From contig NZ_CP097759.1 in assembly GCF_023586365.1 (NCBI RefSeq), positions 62,001 through 126,000 of the forward strand: a stretch of 64,000 nucleotides of DNA. The letters run 5' to 3'. A model generated the notes under the pieces. That model had not been told where the DNA came from. It made no database searches and worked only from the letters and a program-made list of their open reading frames with translations. Positions 39,882-52,310 of the stretch are shown piece by piece (position 1 is the first letter of the stretch; each line of letters begins with the position of its first letter). A program made the position numbers and the translations under genes. This stretch comes from Blochmannia endosymbiont of Camponotus sp. (GTDB taxonomy: Bacteria > Pseudomonadota > Gammaproteobacteria > Enterobacterales > Enterobacteriaceae).

Positions 39882-40610
39882 ATGGCCACTCGAATTTTAG
39901 CTTTCGATACTACCACTGAATTGTGTTCTGTTGCTATGATGATCGATCATAGCATATATGATCATAAAATTGTAGCCCCAAGGAGTCATTCAGAAAATAT
40001 ATTGCCTATGATTAATCAATTATTAATAGAAGTGGGTGTTACATTGCAATCCCTTGATTGCATTGTATTCAATAGAGGACCGGGTAGTTTTTCGGGGATA
40101 CGTATTGGGATAAGTGTCGCACAAGGCTTAGCGTTAGGAGCAGATTTACCGTTAGTAGAGGTATCTGCTTTGGAAGTATTAGCGCAAGGGGCTTGGCGTA
40201 TTTTTTCTGCTAAACAAGTTATATCTACTATTGATGCGCGTATGGGTGAGTTGTATTGGGCTTGTTACCATAGAATAAGTGATGATAGTTGTTGGATACG
40301 TAGCGATAATGAGTCTATTATAAGGCCGGAAATAATTATAAAAAAATTAATATATTCTAGTTTCCAAAAACTACAGGGCAACTGGGCGCTTGTAGGAACA
40401 GGTTGGAATAACTATCCAATGTTGAAGTGTATAAGAGTGCCTGGTGTGATTAGCTTAAAGAAGAGTATTATGTCGCCCGAAGCACAGGACATGTTGCCTT
40501 TAGGGATATGTAGTTGGAAAAATAAAATATTCATTCATCCAAATCAGGCGAAACCTGTTTATTTACGTAATGTAGTAGCTGTAAAGCCAGATGATATTCT
40601 AGTTTTGTAG
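39882..40610 (+). CDS. tsaB: tRNA threonylcarbamoyladenosine biosynthesis protein TsaB
   Basis: Part of the TsaBCDE machinery that makes the t6A37 modification on ANN-decoding tRNAs; TsaB is the scaffold dimerising with TsaD. It has the ASKHA fold with RILAFDTTTELCSVA, a SHSENILPM helix, and FNRGPGSFSGIRIGISVAQGLALG. The chosen start is the ATG at 39882; a TTG three codons earlier is in frame. The resulting 242 aa compare with 231 in E. coli, with a somewhat diverged C-terminus. It is convergent with the min operon. Confidence 0.94.
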   Translation: MATRILAFDTTTELCSVAMMIDHSIYDHKIVAPRSHSENILPMINQLLIEVGVTLQSLDCIVFNRGPGSFSGIRIGISVAQGLALGADLPLVEVSALEVLAQGAWRIFSAKQVISTIDARMGELYWACYHRISDDSCWIRSDNESIIRPEIIIKKLIYSSFQKLQGNWALVGTGWNNYPMLKCIRVPGVISLKKSIMSPEAQDMLPLGICSWKNKIFIHPNQAKPVYLRNVVAVKPDDILVL

Positions 40611-40950
40611 TAATGCTGATCGATGACTAATAATATTTAGACGTCGTATATTTTAATATTTTTATGGTCAGTGTATATATATGTATTGTATTTTAGCATT
40701 GTAATATGGTTATGTATAGAATTGTTTTGTAACATTAAGGTATGGTTGTGTTTTTTACTGTAATTTGGATTTTTGCAGTAAAAGTGTTTATTGGATATTG
40801 ACTAATAAAAATAAGGAGATATTACAATTTTGTTGTAATTTTATTTTGTTTTTATATGTTAATGTAATCTCTCTTATTCTGAGAGAACATTGTTATGTAA
40901 AATAGTATTGATGAATTTTTTAATTGTAAATTAGTATTAATTGTACGATT
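40611..40950. other. Convergent gap tsaB-minE
   Basis: 340 bp between convergent genes. It contains a 7-bp stem (40821-40827 with 40833-40839, ATTACAA/TTGTAAT) followed by a T-rich tract on the plus strand, a reasonable weak terminator for tsaB, and a second 6-bp stem near 40869-40887. Confidence 0.4.
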
Positions 40951-41214
40951 TTATTGTGTTTCTTCGTTAAAAAAAATTATCTTACATTTTAAAATAGATG
41001 TATTGTTGTCTTTTTTTTCTAATTGGATTGAAAGTATTTGAGGGTTATGTATGTATTTACTTGTTGTTTGGACTAAATCTTTTTTTAATTGAGGTAAATA
41101 ATATGGAGTAAAATTATTTCTAATGTTATGTTCAGAAATAATTTCTTGTAATCTTTTTTTAGCGATGTCGGCCGGTGTTTTTTTTCTAAAAAAAAAGAAA
41201 TTTACTAATACCAT
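40951..41214 (-). CDS. minE: Cell division topological specificity factor MinE
   Basis: Drives pole-to-pole oscillation of MinD by stimulating its ATPase, keeping division at midcell. It is 87 aa (E. coli 88). The N-terminal membrane-targeting segment is VNFFFFRKK, the MinD-interaction helix is ADIAKKRLQEIISEH, and the C-terminal dimerisation domain begins at YLPQLKKDLVQ. It ends the minCDE operon, 7 nt after minD. It contains A9 and T8 homopolymers within its first 12 codons. Confidence 0.95.
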   Translation of the reverse strand: MVLVNFFFFRKKTPADIAKKRLQEIISEHNIRNNFTPYYLPQLKKDLVQTTSKYIHNPQILSIQLEKKDNNTSILKCKIIFFNEETQ

Positions 41215-41221
41215 AATAGTA

Positions 41222-42034
41222 TTATCTCTTGAAAAATCGTTTAAAAAAATTAATTTTTTTTTCCTTAATAAATCTAAAAGGACATGGGTTGCCTAATAAA
41301 CGATCTACTGTATCTGAATAGGCTTGTCCTGCATGAGATTTTGAATTCAAAATAATTGGTTCACCTTGATTAGATGCTTTTAATACTGATTTATCTTCTG
41401 GTATAACGCCTAATAAAGGAATTCGTAATATCTCTATTACATCTTCTAAACTAAGCATATCCCCTCGTCGAACGCGGCTAGGATTATATCGAGTGAGTAA
41501 TAGGTGTTCTTTGATTGTTTCTATACCATTTTCGGAACGTTTAGACTGAGATGCTAAAATACCCAGCATGCGATCCGAATCATGTACTGATGAAATTTCT
41601 GGATTGGTCGCGACAATTGCTTCGTCTGCAAAATATAGAGCTGTTAAAGCTCCGCTATCAATACCTGCAGGAGAATCACATATTATAAACTCAAAGTTCA
41701 TTTTATTAAGATTATTTAATATTTCTTCTACTCCAGCCCGATTTAAAGAATTTTTATCACGTGTTTGTGAAGCAGGTAGAATATATAAATAATCAGTGTG
41801 TTTATCTTTAATTAATGCTTGGTGTAAAGTGGCTTCACCTTGAATAACATTAATAAAATCATACACTACTCTACGTTCGCATCCCATAACTAAATCAAGA
41901 TTACGTAATCCAATATCGAAATCAATGACAGCGGTTTTTTTACCTTTACGTGCTAGTCCAGTAGCAAGAGCTGCGCTTGATGTTGTTTTACCTACTCCTC
42001 CTTTTCCTGAAGTAATAACTATTATTCGTGTCAT
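41222..42034 (-). CDS. minD: Septum site-determining ATPase MinD
   Basis: A membrane-associated Walker-type ATPase that recruits MinC to the poles. It has the deviant P-loop GKGGVGKTT near the N-terminus, VIDFDIGLRNLDL, ICDSPAGIDSGAL, and a C-terminal amphipathic membrane-targeting helix ending NFFKRFFKR. I start at the ATG at 42034 (MTRIIVITSGKGG), with AAGGAT upstream; a TTG two codons earlier is in frame but would crowd that site. The 270-aa length equals E. coli. It lies between minC and minE. Confidence 0.96.
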   Translation of the reverse strand: MTRIIVITSGKGGVGKTTSSAALATGLARKGKKTAVIDFDIGLRNLDLVMGCERRVVYDFINVIQGEATLHQALIKDKHTDYLYILPASQTRDKNSLNRAGVEEILNNLNKMNFEFIICDSPAGIDSGALTALYFADEAIVATNPEISSVHDSDRMLGILASQSKRSENGIETIKEHLLLTRYNPSRVRRGDMLSLEDVIEILRIPLLGVIPEDKSVLKASNQGEPIILNSKSHAGQAYSDTVDRLLGNPCPFRFIKEKKINFFKRFFKR

Positions 42035-42059
42035 AAACAAATCCTTATTGCAGGATACA

Positions 42060-42740
42060 TTATAAATTTTGAATGATAAGCATGTCGTTTTTTAAACTGA
42101 GTCTTACCGATTTACCTGAAAATTCTTTTGGAATTTGATCGCTTAACCAATAACGCCCTCCAATAGATACTAGTTCAGGAGATAAATGAGTACAAAAAAT
42201 TTGGGATTCTTTACTACCAGATGCACCGGCTAATGCTCTTCCTCTCATTGTACCATAAATATGGATATTTCCGTCGGCAATAATTTCAGCTCCAGCACTA
42301 ACATTTGCAATAACAATTAGATCTCTGTTGCGAGCGTATATTTTTTGTCCAGAACGTATTGGTGTATTGATTAGTTGTGTTTTAGAGATTATTGGAATGT
42401 TTTTTTGTAAGCATTCTGAAAAATATTTATGTTTTACAGAGGTTCCTTGTGTAAGAATAGGTATTCCACTACGAATGATTATTTCTTTTAGTTTGTTATC
42501 ATGACAACAACATACTCCAACTATAAATAATCCAGCATCGGATATTGTGCGATACAGAGCATCCCAATTATTACAATAATTAAGGTTACCAACGTTTACG
42601 ACAACTGGGGTGTTTTTTAATAAAAAAAAGGGAGCTTTTTCTATTTTTTCTTCTAATGATCGACGAATCACTCCTATACACGTACTATAGACATGCATCA
42701 CCAATAATGTAAAATTACTCCCTGTTATGCTAATGGACAC
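42060..42740 (-). CDS. minC: Septum site-determining protein MinC
   Basis: Inhibits FtsZ assembly at the poles when recruited by MinD. It is 226 aa (E. coli 231). The N-terminal FtsZ-interacting domain (about 1-100) is diverged; the C-terminal beta-helix domain is well kept (RSGQKIYARNRDLIV, VSAGAEIIADGNIHIYGTMRGRALAGA, CTHLSPELVSIGGRYWLSDQIP). The start codon is GTG. It is first in minCDE; upstream there is a 691-bp gap before dsbB. Confidence 0.95.
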   Translation of the reverse strand: MSISITGSNFTLLVMHVYSTCIGVIRRSLEEKIEKAPFFLLKNTPVVVNVGNLNYCNNWDALYRTISDAGLFIVGVCCCHDNKLKEIIIRSGIPILTQGTSVKHKYFSECLQKNIPIISKTQLINTPIRSGQKIYARNRDLIVIANVSAGAEIIADGNIHIYGTMRGRALAGASGSKESQIFCTHLSPELVSIGGRYWLSDQIPKEFSGKSVRLSLKNDMLIIQNL

Positions 42741-43431
42741 ATTGATCTTTCACAATTTAGATACACATGCATATGCTTATATGCAACATGATTATTTGTA
42801 CGAATGTATATTTATTATGCATTTTATGAATATATATATATTAATTTTTAAATTATAGAATATTATTACGCCTATAGTAGAATAGGCGAAGCGGTAATAC
42901 ATCAATTAAAAATTAATTAATGATCATACATAGTTAAATAACTACTGCATTATAATGTATTTTATCGGTGTAGTAAATATGATATATTTAAAATTGTACG
43001 ATATTAACGGTAATGGTTGTTTATTTTCATAAATTACCATACGGACTATATTCCTTGTGAACATGAGAGTAGGGATAATATATTGTAATAGCATATTGGT
43101 TAATATAATTTTAAAATTAGATATTAATGTATATATATATTTTATAAAAAATTTTAAAACCATAAGAAATACTGGCAATAATATTATTTCAGAGGGTGTA
43201 TATTATAGAGTATTATGCACTTGAGTTGGTTTTTTAACAATATTTTTAAATAAATATATGTTAAAATCAATCAGTATATTTTGTATTGATTTTTTTTCAG
43301 TATGCACCCAATTAAGGTAATGGGTGGTTGCAACAAAGATCGATGATAATGTATATTTTGTGTTTTATGTATAAATAAGTGATATATGTGCTGAAATGTA
43401 AAAAAAAATGGGTATAAATTTTATTTACATT
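42741..43431. promoter_or_regulatory. Region upstream of minC
   Basis: 691 bp between dsbB and minC, both on the minus strand. A GC-rich nested hairpin lies at 42864-42897: inner 7-bp stem CGCCTAT (42869-42875) with ATAGGCG (42882-42888) inside an ATTAC/GTAAT stem. The ORF of 78 codons here is low complexity with no homology and is not annotated. Confidence 0.45.
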
Positions 43432-43959
43432 CTATTTATTATTATATTTTTGGAGATCAATAATTTGTGATAGTGATACGAGTATCGCTATCATTAAGTA
43501 ATTAGCAAAAATTATAAGCATCCATTGAGATATTTCTAATGATAAAAAATACCATTTATATTCAGAGCAATCACCATCAGCATCAAACATACCAGGCCAC
43601 CACTTATTTAAAGGTAACCAATGAGGAAATTGGACAAACAGATCACACGTGAGAAATGGGGATGGATGTAATTGAATATCAGTATATTCTTTAGCGAATA
43701 ACAATCCTTTCCAGGCGCTGTATATCCAAATTGGGATAGAAAAAAATCTTAAAGGAGTAAACGACGGAGCAATTGCTCCAACCAATCCAGCAATCCCTAT
43801 ACCCCATAAAGCGCATCTTTGGTAAACACACAACACGCAAGGTTTTATTAAAACAATGTGTTGTAAATATAAGGCCATTAACTCTAAAATAACAACGGTG
43901 AATACTAATAAAATCCAGCTCTTTCTAGTTTTAGAGTAAATATTAAAAAAATGCAACAT
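43432..43959 (-). CDS. dsbB: Disulfide bond formation protein DsbB
   Basis: An inner-membrane quinone reductase that reoxidises periplasmic DsbA. It has 175 aa (E. coli 176), four membrane segments, the redox pair CVLC (Cys41 and Cys44) and the second pair Cys105 (FLTCD) and Cys131 (GDCSE), all at positions matching E. coli. Its retention implies oxidative folding of envelope proteins and a DsbA elsewhere in the genome. Confidence 0.95.
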   Translation of the reverse strand: MLHFFNIYSKTRKSWILLVFTVVILELMALYLQHIVLIKPCVLCVYQRCALWGIGIAGLVGAIAPSFTPLRFFSIPIWIYSAWKGLLFAKEYTDIQLHPSPFLTCDLFVQFPHWLPLNKWWPGMFDADGDCSEYKWYFLSLEISQWMLIIFANYLMIAILVSLSQIIDLQKYNNK

Positions 43960-44472
43960 AAATAATTACCTAAAATTAAAACAATTCAAATTGATGTATT
44001 TTAATATTTTTTAAAAAATAAAAAATTTGATATCATCAAATCTGTTGTATATTAAAATTATTGTATATGATATGTGTATAATTATGTATACGTTTTAATT
44101 TTATTAAAACTATCAAATTAGAAACAATGAGACAAGTATAACAATTTAATTCACATTTATTTTCGGGAAATACCTTAGAATATTAATGTTTATAATTTTT
44201 TTCCAATGAAAGTTAATCGGATAAGTTTAGATTTATAGATATTGTAAATGATAATATTATACATTATACATAATATGTATTAATAGAATTTTTATAGTTC
44301 TCATATTTTATTAATCCTTATTTATATTTCAACTATCCCACTGATAAGAGATGTTCTTTGAGCTGTTGCCAAGATAACATCTCTTATTTGACAGTCATTA
44401 AATTATTTTTATTTGATTCTCATCATTCATTAGTTTATCTACGTAATAGATTAAAATATTTATTGGATAATA
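43960..44472. other. Gap dsbB-gapA with hairpin
   Basis: 513 bp between two minus-strand genes. It includes a 12-bp inverted repeat (44344-44355, ATAAGAGATGTT, with 44376-44387) around a 20-nt loop, 86 nt after the gapA stop, which could end the gapA transcript. There is no T-run. No gene remnant is recognised. Confidence 0.45.
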
Positions 44473-45819
<1,347 letters not shown>

Positions 45820-47697
45820 TTATAATTGTTCTGAATAATTTAAATCAAGAGCATAGCAATTTTTTGGATCATTCCATGAAAATTGCAGGATGTTAGAGTT
45901 ATTTATTTTTATATTATTATTAAAATTAGTTAATGAAACGTAATGATTAAATAAATTTATAATTATAGTCTGAATAACTTTATTAGCTTGTTGTATTAAA
46001 ACATCCATCCAATTTAATTTATCTTCGTACCAATTAAGTTGATATTCTTTTAAGTGAGCTAATTCAATAGCTTTATTTATTGCGTCATCTAAATCTCCTA
46101 TATTGTCAATTAATCCATTTTTTATTGCATCGTAACCAAGCCATACATGGCCTTGAGCAATTTTATGGATATCCTCTGTAGTTTTACAGCGATATTCAGC
46201 CACCGTGTTAATAAAATAATGATAGCTGGTATTTACATAAAGTTGCATCATGTTTATATATTCAGTGGGTAGTGGGGTAGTTATTGAAATATTTGATATA
46301 GGGGATGTATTTACTCCGTCACTATGAATACCGATGGTGTCAAGAGATTTTTCAAATGTATTAATAATACCAAATATACCGATAGAACCCGTAATAGTGC
46401 TGTTACTCGCAATAATAACATTGGCTGGCGTTGATATCCAATATCCACCAGATGCTGCTATGCTACCCATAGAAACCACTACTGGTTTGCCAGAATCTCT
46501 GACAGATATTAATTCTAATCTAATTAATTCAGAAGCATTCACGCTGCCACCGGGGCTATTGACGCGTACTACTATTGCTTTTATTTCAGGATCAAACCGA
46601 GCGCTGCGGATTTTATGAGCTATAGTATCACCGCCAATTGAACCTGGTATATCAGGTCCATCCACGATAGGACCATTAATACATATTATTGCTATTTGGT
46701 TGTTTTGTTTTATAGGAGCGACAAGATTATAATCATACATGCTAATGGCATTAAATGAAGTGCCTTGTTTATTAGATCCAAATATTTTTTTCATCGTATT
46801 TTCTATAACAGAATGGGATGCGATTTCGTCGATCCATTTGTTTTTTAGCGCATAAGCGGCAGTATCGCCTTGCATTTGATGCAATTCATTTAGTATATTG
46901 TTAATTCCTGGAAAAATTTCCTGTGTTGTCATGTTGCGATTAATAGATATTATTTTTAGATATTGATTCCATAAACAATTTATTAATTTTGTTTCTTCAT
47001 GTCGTACATGATCAGACATTTGATCTTGAATAAATGGTTCAACGGCAGATTTGTACGTACCTACTCTAAAAATATGAGTATTAATTTTTAAATTATCTAA
47101 TAGAGATTTATAATATAACTTGTTGGTAGAAATTCCTCGCAAATCTACAAATCCATGTGGTGTGAGATAAATTTTGTTGGCATAACTAGCGAGCAAATAT
47201 TGCGATTGATTATAATAATCAGAAATAGCATAAATTGGTTTACCAGATTCTTTGAATTCACGTAATGCTTTACCAATATATTCTAATGATGTCTGATTGC
47301 TTCCATAAAAGTTTTTTAATGATAATATTAATCCAGTTATATGTGGATCATTTTTGGCTTGACGTAATATATTAATAATATCAAATAACGAGTTTTCTTT
47401 AGCATTTGATCTATTTGTATTTAATAAATGTTGACTGAATTTTTGAAATTTACTGTATGTCACTGGTTTATCTACAATAATGCCAGAAAGATCTAGAACT
47501 AACGCAGAGCACTTCGATAATGAGGTAGAAGAATCACGTAAATTTAAATATATTCCTACGCTAATCATAATGAAAATGATAAAAAATATATTTATTATTA
47601 TTGTTCGTATTAGATATAATGCACGTATGCTATATCTAAGTATTTTATAAATGATTTTCCATATATTCTGAATGAACGCTTTTATTGTTAAAAACAT
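45820..47697 (-). CDS. sppA: Signal peptide peptidase SppA (protease IV)
   Basis: A membrane-anchored serine-lysine protease that degrades cleaved signal peptides on the periplasmic side. It is 625 aa in the long double-domain form (E. coli 618). The N-terminal membrane segment is about residues 30-50. The general base Lys216 lies in GTYKSAVEPF and the nucleophile Ser416 in SIAASGGYW. Both halves of the tandem S49 domain are present. It lies between gapA and xthA; in E. coli the three are near each other on the map. Confidence 0.95.
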   Translation of the reverse strand: MFLTIKAFIQNIWKIIYKILRYSIRALYLIRTIIINIFFIIFIMISVGIYLNLRDSSTSLSKCSALVLDLSGIIVDKPVTYSKFQKFSQHLLNTNRSNAKENSLFDIINILRQAKNDPHITGLILSLKNFYGSNQTSLEYIGKALREFKESGKPIYAISDYYNQSQYLLASYANKIYLTPHGFVDLRGISTNKLYYKSLLDNLKINTHIFRVGTYKSAVEPFIQDQMSDHVRHEETKLINCLWNQYLKIISINRNMTTQEIFPGINNILNELHQMQGDTAAYALKNKWIDEIASHSVIENTMKKIFGSNKQGTSFNAISMYDYNLVAPIKQNNQIAIICINGPIVDGPDIPGSIGGDTIAHKIRSARFDPEIKAIVVRVNSPGGSVNASELIRLELISVRDSGKPVVVSMGSIAASGGYWISTPANVIIASNSTITGSIGIFGIINTFEKSLDTIGIHSDGVNTSPISNISITTPLPTEYINMMQLYVNTSYHYFINTVAEYRCKTTEDIHKIAQGHVWLGYDAIKNGLIDNIGDLDDAINKAIELAHLKEYQLNWYEDKLNWMDVLIQQANKVIQTIIINLFNHYVSLTNFNNNIKINNSNILQFSWNDPKNCYALDLNYSEQL

Positions 47698-47900
47698 TGT
47701 ATAATATCCACATGAACTTTACATTTTCACACTTAAACCAAATTGGGTATCACGCAATGCGCATAAATTAAATGAAAATTATGAAACTTTTATGATTTTA
47801 TTAATTTTACGTATATAAAATTAAAAATTTTCAGTGATATTATGTCATATCAGTAGTTAAGGTTTATATAAAATGGTTTTCCGTGTGAAGTAAGTATATA

Positions 47901-48707
47901 TTAAATATCAAAATCTACCCATACTGGAGCATGATCGGACGGTCGCTGCATTCTACGAATATTATAGCTTATCTCACTATTTTTGCAAAGATTGGCTAGA
48001 GGACGAGTTGCCAATATCAAATCAATACGCAAACCATTATTTTTGTAAAACCCACGGGATCTATAGCTGAACCAGGAATAACGTTCATCATTTTGAGGGT
48101 GCATATTTCGGTATATATCTACCAACCCCCAGCTCATCAAACGATTGATCCATATTCTTTCCTCTGGCAAGAAAGAACATCGTCCTGATGCGATCCAATG
48201 TTTTTTATTTTTTTCACCAATACCAACATCAAAATCTGTAGGACTAATGTTCATGTCGCCCATAATCAGCAATAATGAATGACTTTGGTAGGTATGTTCT
48301 AGGTAGTTTTGAAAATTTTTATAAAATTTTTTTTTGTACGTAAATTTTTCTGGATGATTTTTATTTTCTCCTTGAGGAAAATAACCGTTAATAATAGTCA
48401 ATGTTCCGATTGATGTCATAATATCAGCCATAATTATCCGTTTTTGAGATAAATTATCATCATCAGTCAGTCCGCGAGTAACAGTTAAAGGAATTTGACG
48501 TAGAAACAATGCAACACCATGATATTTTTTTTGACCATAATAATATACGTGATAACCATGTTGCAGTATTTCTTTTATAGGGAAAAAATCATCATGTACT
48601 TTAGTTTCTTGTAACCCAATTACATCAGGTTTCAATTGCAAGATAATTGCGTTTAATTGATGCATACGAGCACGTAATCCATTGATGTTAAAAGAAACAA
48701 ATTTCAT
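47901..48707 (-). CDS. xthA: Exodeoxyribonuclease III
   Basis: The major AP endonuclease and 3'-phosphodiesterase of base excision repair. It is 268 aa, the same length as E. coli. Motifs: [10 protein letters not shown], the metal-binding Glu in [15 protein letters not shown], the [11 protein letters not shown] loop and the C-terminal catalytic [10 protein letters not shown]. The last part of the protein ([20 protein letters not shown]) is unchanged. It is one of few DNA-repair genes in the window beside sbcB. Confidence 0.97.
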   Translation of the reverse strand: MKFVSFNINGLRARMHQLNAIILQLKPDVIGLQETKVHDDFFPIKEILQHGYHVYYYGQKKYHGVALFLRQIPLTVTRGLTDDDNLSQKRIIMADIMTSIGTLTIINGYFPQGENKNHPEKFTYKKKFYKNFQNYLEHTYQSHSLLLIMGDMNISPTDFDVGIGEKNKKHWIASGRCSFLPEERIWINRLMSWGLVDIYRNMHPQNDERYSWFSYRSRGFYKNNGLRIDLILATRPLANLCKNSEISYNIRRMQRPSDHAPVWVDFDI

Positions 48708-50665
48708 ATTATGACGATCCGTATTTATTTCCGATGATAATTTATAGGTGTTATTAACTTAGTAAAATAAAAGCATTAACAATAATTAACTATTATACTT
48801 TGTAAGTATATGATAGCACATGTAAGTAAATACTATTTGTTACACCTATTTAATTATTAATCAGTTTAGTATATTTAATTTTTTAAAGATAATAGTTGGA
48901 ACTTCAAAGCTGCAGGTCATTATATATGAATGTTTCTATATAATACAATGGATTAATAAATTAAAATATTTCTTGTGTTTTGAATAACCTGTTTAGGTAT
49001 GGGTATATTTACGAGTGTGATAAGATCATGAGTATATTGAAATCAATTATTATGGTTCTAATTTTGTTATATGTTTATTGCTGGACGATCAATGAATTTA
49101 ACTAGTAGTCGGAGATTACAATTATTATTGCAATAGTTTATAAAATGCGTTCTTTAATAATCTGTAGCTTTGTTCTAATTTTATGCAATAGAATATTTGC
49201 ATATAATGGTTAATTATTTAAACTAAAATCATGTTAATTTAGAATGGGTTTGTTATCAATTTTTTTATAAGGTTGCTTAAGAATAATTAAAAAATAATTT
49301 AACGTATTTGAAATAGTATTTCAAAAAAAATTAAATTTATAGCTTTTTCCAAAAACTTATTTTGATCCTCTTATCAGGGAAGTGGTCTTATATAAGATAG
49401 ATGTATTAAATAATATTATGGAATACCCATGATTTTTGTATAAATTTATTTTTTTCAGTAATGTAAAATTCTGTTGAAACAATTGAAAATTTATGTATTG
49501 CATAATTGCAAATCAAGTCTATGGTTTTAAATAGTTGTTAATATGTTTTATGTTGATGCTATAGTAATGCCGACAGGTGTGTTGTGTCTTTTATATGCAA
49601 GTAGGATATGCCATAAAAATTTATAATCACAAAAATTTTAAAAAATATGTTCGAGTGGTATCATTGAATGTTAGTGAGTATAATGATTTTATAATTTGAA
49701 TTTTTATTGACATATATATAACAAGTATAGTGATCTTCCGAATGTACATGATACTAGGATATTGTTAATATTTATAATATTATAAAATTTTTTCTATTAA
49801 GCATTTAAAACATATATTATTTGGTACAATAAACTACAATATTATATTAAATTACAATATATTATGATGTGATGCTGGGGTTTTTATTTTTAATTATTTT
49901 AGCAACTCCAAAAACAGTATAGATCATAAGTATATGTACTTTTTGGTACGTGTTTATAGGTATGCATTTTTTAATGAAGAATTAATTTTTAATAAATTGT
50001 CCATGAAATAAATTACCATCTAATATTTTAAGTTCAGAGGGTATGAAGGCAATAATAACTGCCATTTATATAAGTAACCATGTTTAATAATCGTGATATT
50101 TATTCTAATGAAATTTTCAATTTTACAGTCGATGTCAATATAGTTGTTGTTATTTTTTAAGATTTATATTTTTTATATGAATATAAAATACCAGTAAGTA
50201 TAGCTTATTGGTTATAATTGATGTTGTAGACTATACATAAAATATACAGAGATATTTTGAAATACAATTAAATAGATGCATTTATATGTATGCAAAATAT
50301 TACAATAATTTAATACAGTAATAATTTGTTCGGGTAATAATGGGTTTAAATTGGAGATGGATATTATTAAAATTACTGCAAATTTATTTACTTTTACTAA
50401 ACGGAGTAGTAACGGAGAACTAGAATTTATAAAAAACAAATAAATATACAATAGATTTATTAATCTAGTTAAATATATTTGTGTTTTATAAAAAGTAATT
50501 ATGATTGTTATATGTGATACTATGGAATTTATAATGTTAATTTAAATGATCGTAAACAGTGTCATATTAAATTATGCATATGATGATCACGGACAAAGAG
50601 CTTGAAAATATTATCCAGAATCTCTTTGTTTAAGATGAAATAAATAAGCATTATTTATGTATTAA
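48708..50665. other. Gene desert xthA-hns (about 2 kb)
   Basis: The longest non-coding stretch in the window, 1958 bp. No ORF with recognisable homology and no tRNA signature (T-arm GGTTCGAAT or its complement) was found on either strand. The only notable structure near hns is an 8-bp stem at 50593-50600 with 50622-50629 (ACAAAGAG/CTCTTTGT), a possible hns transcript end. It is likely the remains of several deleted genes, or it holds an unrecognised RNA. Confidence 0.55.
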
Positions 50666-51076
50666 TTATAGTAGAAAATCTTCTAATGTTTTCTTTTTTT
50701 CATCGATAGCTTTTTTGATAATTGAGGGAGTACGCCCTTGTCCGGTCCAAGTTTTAATTTCGCCATATTTGTTAATGTATTGATACTTTGCTGGGCGAGC
50801 TGCACGTTTATTTTTGTGAAAAAGTTTAGTATTAGAACTTATATTTTGTAATAGTTCATTAGGATCTATTCCGTCAGCTATGAGCATATCGCGATATTGT
50901 TGTAATTTTCGAGAATGTTTTTCTATTTCAGCTTGAGCTTGATTATTTTCTTCTCGGCGTTCATTAACAACTACTTCTAATTTTTCTAACATTTCTTCTA
51001 AGGTATCAAGGGTGCACGCTTTAGCTTGCGCTCGTAAAGTGCGTATATTATTAAGAGCTTTTAGTGTGTCGTTCAT
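50666..51076 (-). CDS. hns: Nucleoid-associated protein H-NS
   Basis: A DNA-binding global repressor that binds curved AT-rich DNA. It has 136 aa (E. coli 137). The N-terminal coiled-coil oligomerisation domain (about 1-65; [20 protein letters not shown]) is nearly identical to E. coli, the linker is altered, and the C-terminal DNA-binding loop TWTGQGRTP is intact. Retention is notable in an AT-rich genome where most sites would resemble H-NS targets. It is divergent from tdk, as in E. coli. Confidence 0.96.
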   Translation of the reverse strand: MNDTLKALNNIRTLRAQAKACTLDTLEEMLEKLEVVVNERREENNQAQAEIEKHSRKLQQYRDMLIADGIDPNELLQNISSNTKLFHKNKRAARPAKYQYINKYGEIKTWTGQGRTPSIIKKAIDEKKKTLEDFLL

Positions 51077-51698
51077 CGAATTAATCTCAAAATGTGATAA
51101 ATAACAGTCTATTATAAGGATAGAGCGCTAATTTATTTTCCGCAAGACCTAGGATGTTTAATTTATCAATAATCTTATTATATTTTGTGTTAATTGATAA
51201 TTATATATATAGTGCCATAAGTATCAGTGAGTATGATTTATATTTTTCCTATTAAAAATATTTAATTAATTTTAATTAAATGGATTTATGTATTATTTAT
51301 AATAATATTTAATATTATTTAATGTTTAAGTATTGTTGATTCAAATTAGAAATTATTTATTTACTTATAAAATTTTTGAATATAAATAATATCTTTTTAT
51401 TAATTTAAATGATTTTTTTGTAAATATATAGATTGTATGTTAAGTGTAGACTGTTTTATTTACCTGAATCGTTATTTTTAATATAAAATAAAAAATAGTG
51501 TTATATGATATTGTAAAAGTGTTTATCTCGGATAAAATAAAAAAATTTGTTTTATTACACATTAATTTAGTACATAAAAATAAATGTTTTTTATAAGTTT
51601 ATATATTAAATAATTTTTAAACCTAATATTATCATAATTTAAATTATATTTATGTTGTTAGTAGTAAAATACTATAAGTCGAATAGGGTGTTAGCTGT
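51077..51698. promoter_or_regulatory. Divergent region hns-tdk
   Basis: 622 bp of very AT-rich DNA between divergent genes; E. coli also has a long hns-tdk spacer. Promoters and possibly H-NS autoregulatory sites would lie here, but none can be read with confidence. Confidence 0.45.
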
Positions 51699-52310
51699 AT
51701 GGCACAATTATATTTTTATTATTCTGCAATGAATGCTGGAAAAACTACCGCATTATTACAGTCTTCTTATAATTATCAAGAACGAGGAATGCACACGGTG
51801 TTATATACTGCTGACATGAATTCTCGAGATAATAGATATAAACAAATTAAATCTCGTATTGGATTATATGCTTCTGCCAGAGCGTTTAACATTAAAACTA
51901 ATTTTTTTGATCAAATAGTAACTGTACATCAAAAAGATATCATACATTGTGTGTTAGTGGATGAGTGTCATTTTCTCAATCGTAATCAAGTGATTGATTT
52001 AAGCAAAATAGTTGATATGTTAAATATTCCAGTGCTATGTTATGGACTACGTACCGATTTTAGAGCTGATTTATTTTCAGGTAGTCTATGGTTATTAGCA
52101 TGGGCAGATAAATTAATCGAATTAAAAACTATTTGTTATTGTGGACGAAAAGCTAATAGAGTTCTTAGAATTGATGATCAAGGTTTAGTAATTCGAGATG
52201 GAAATCAAATACTGGTTGGTGGTAATAATCGTTATATTTCAGTGTGTCGTAAACATTTTGTAGAACAATTAGAGTCACCATTATCTTTAATAAAACACAC
52301 ATATATATAA
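51699..52310 (+). CDS. tdk: Thymidine kinase
   Basis: Phosphorylates thymidine to dTMP (salvage). It is 203 aa (E. coli 205), with the P-loop SAMNAGKT near residue 9, the VLVDECHFL segment, and a structural zinc site with CYCGRKA and VCRKHF near the C-terminus. The product is intact. It suggests uptake of thymidine from host or recycling of DNA. Confidence 0.96.
   Translation: MAQLYFYYSAMNAGKTTALLQSSYNYQERGMHTVLYTADMNSRDNRYKQIKSRIGLYASARAFNIKTNFFDQIVTVHQKDIIHCVLVDECHFLNRNQVIDLSKIVDMLNIPVLCYGLRTDFRADLFSGSLWLLAWADKLIELKTICYCGRKANRVLRIDDQGLVIRDGNQILVGGNNRYISVCRKHFVEQLESPLSLIKHTYI

Noticed and set aside
42942-43178. 78-codon hydrophobic ORF upstream of minC
   Set aside because: Composition is Ile/Tyr/Lys-rich as any AT-rich random frame; no homology or Shine-Dalgarno. 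It was not annotated as a small membrane protein.
50212-50451. 79-codon ORF inside the xthA-hns desert
   Set aside because: No motif, no start signal, and AT-driven residue content; treated as chance.
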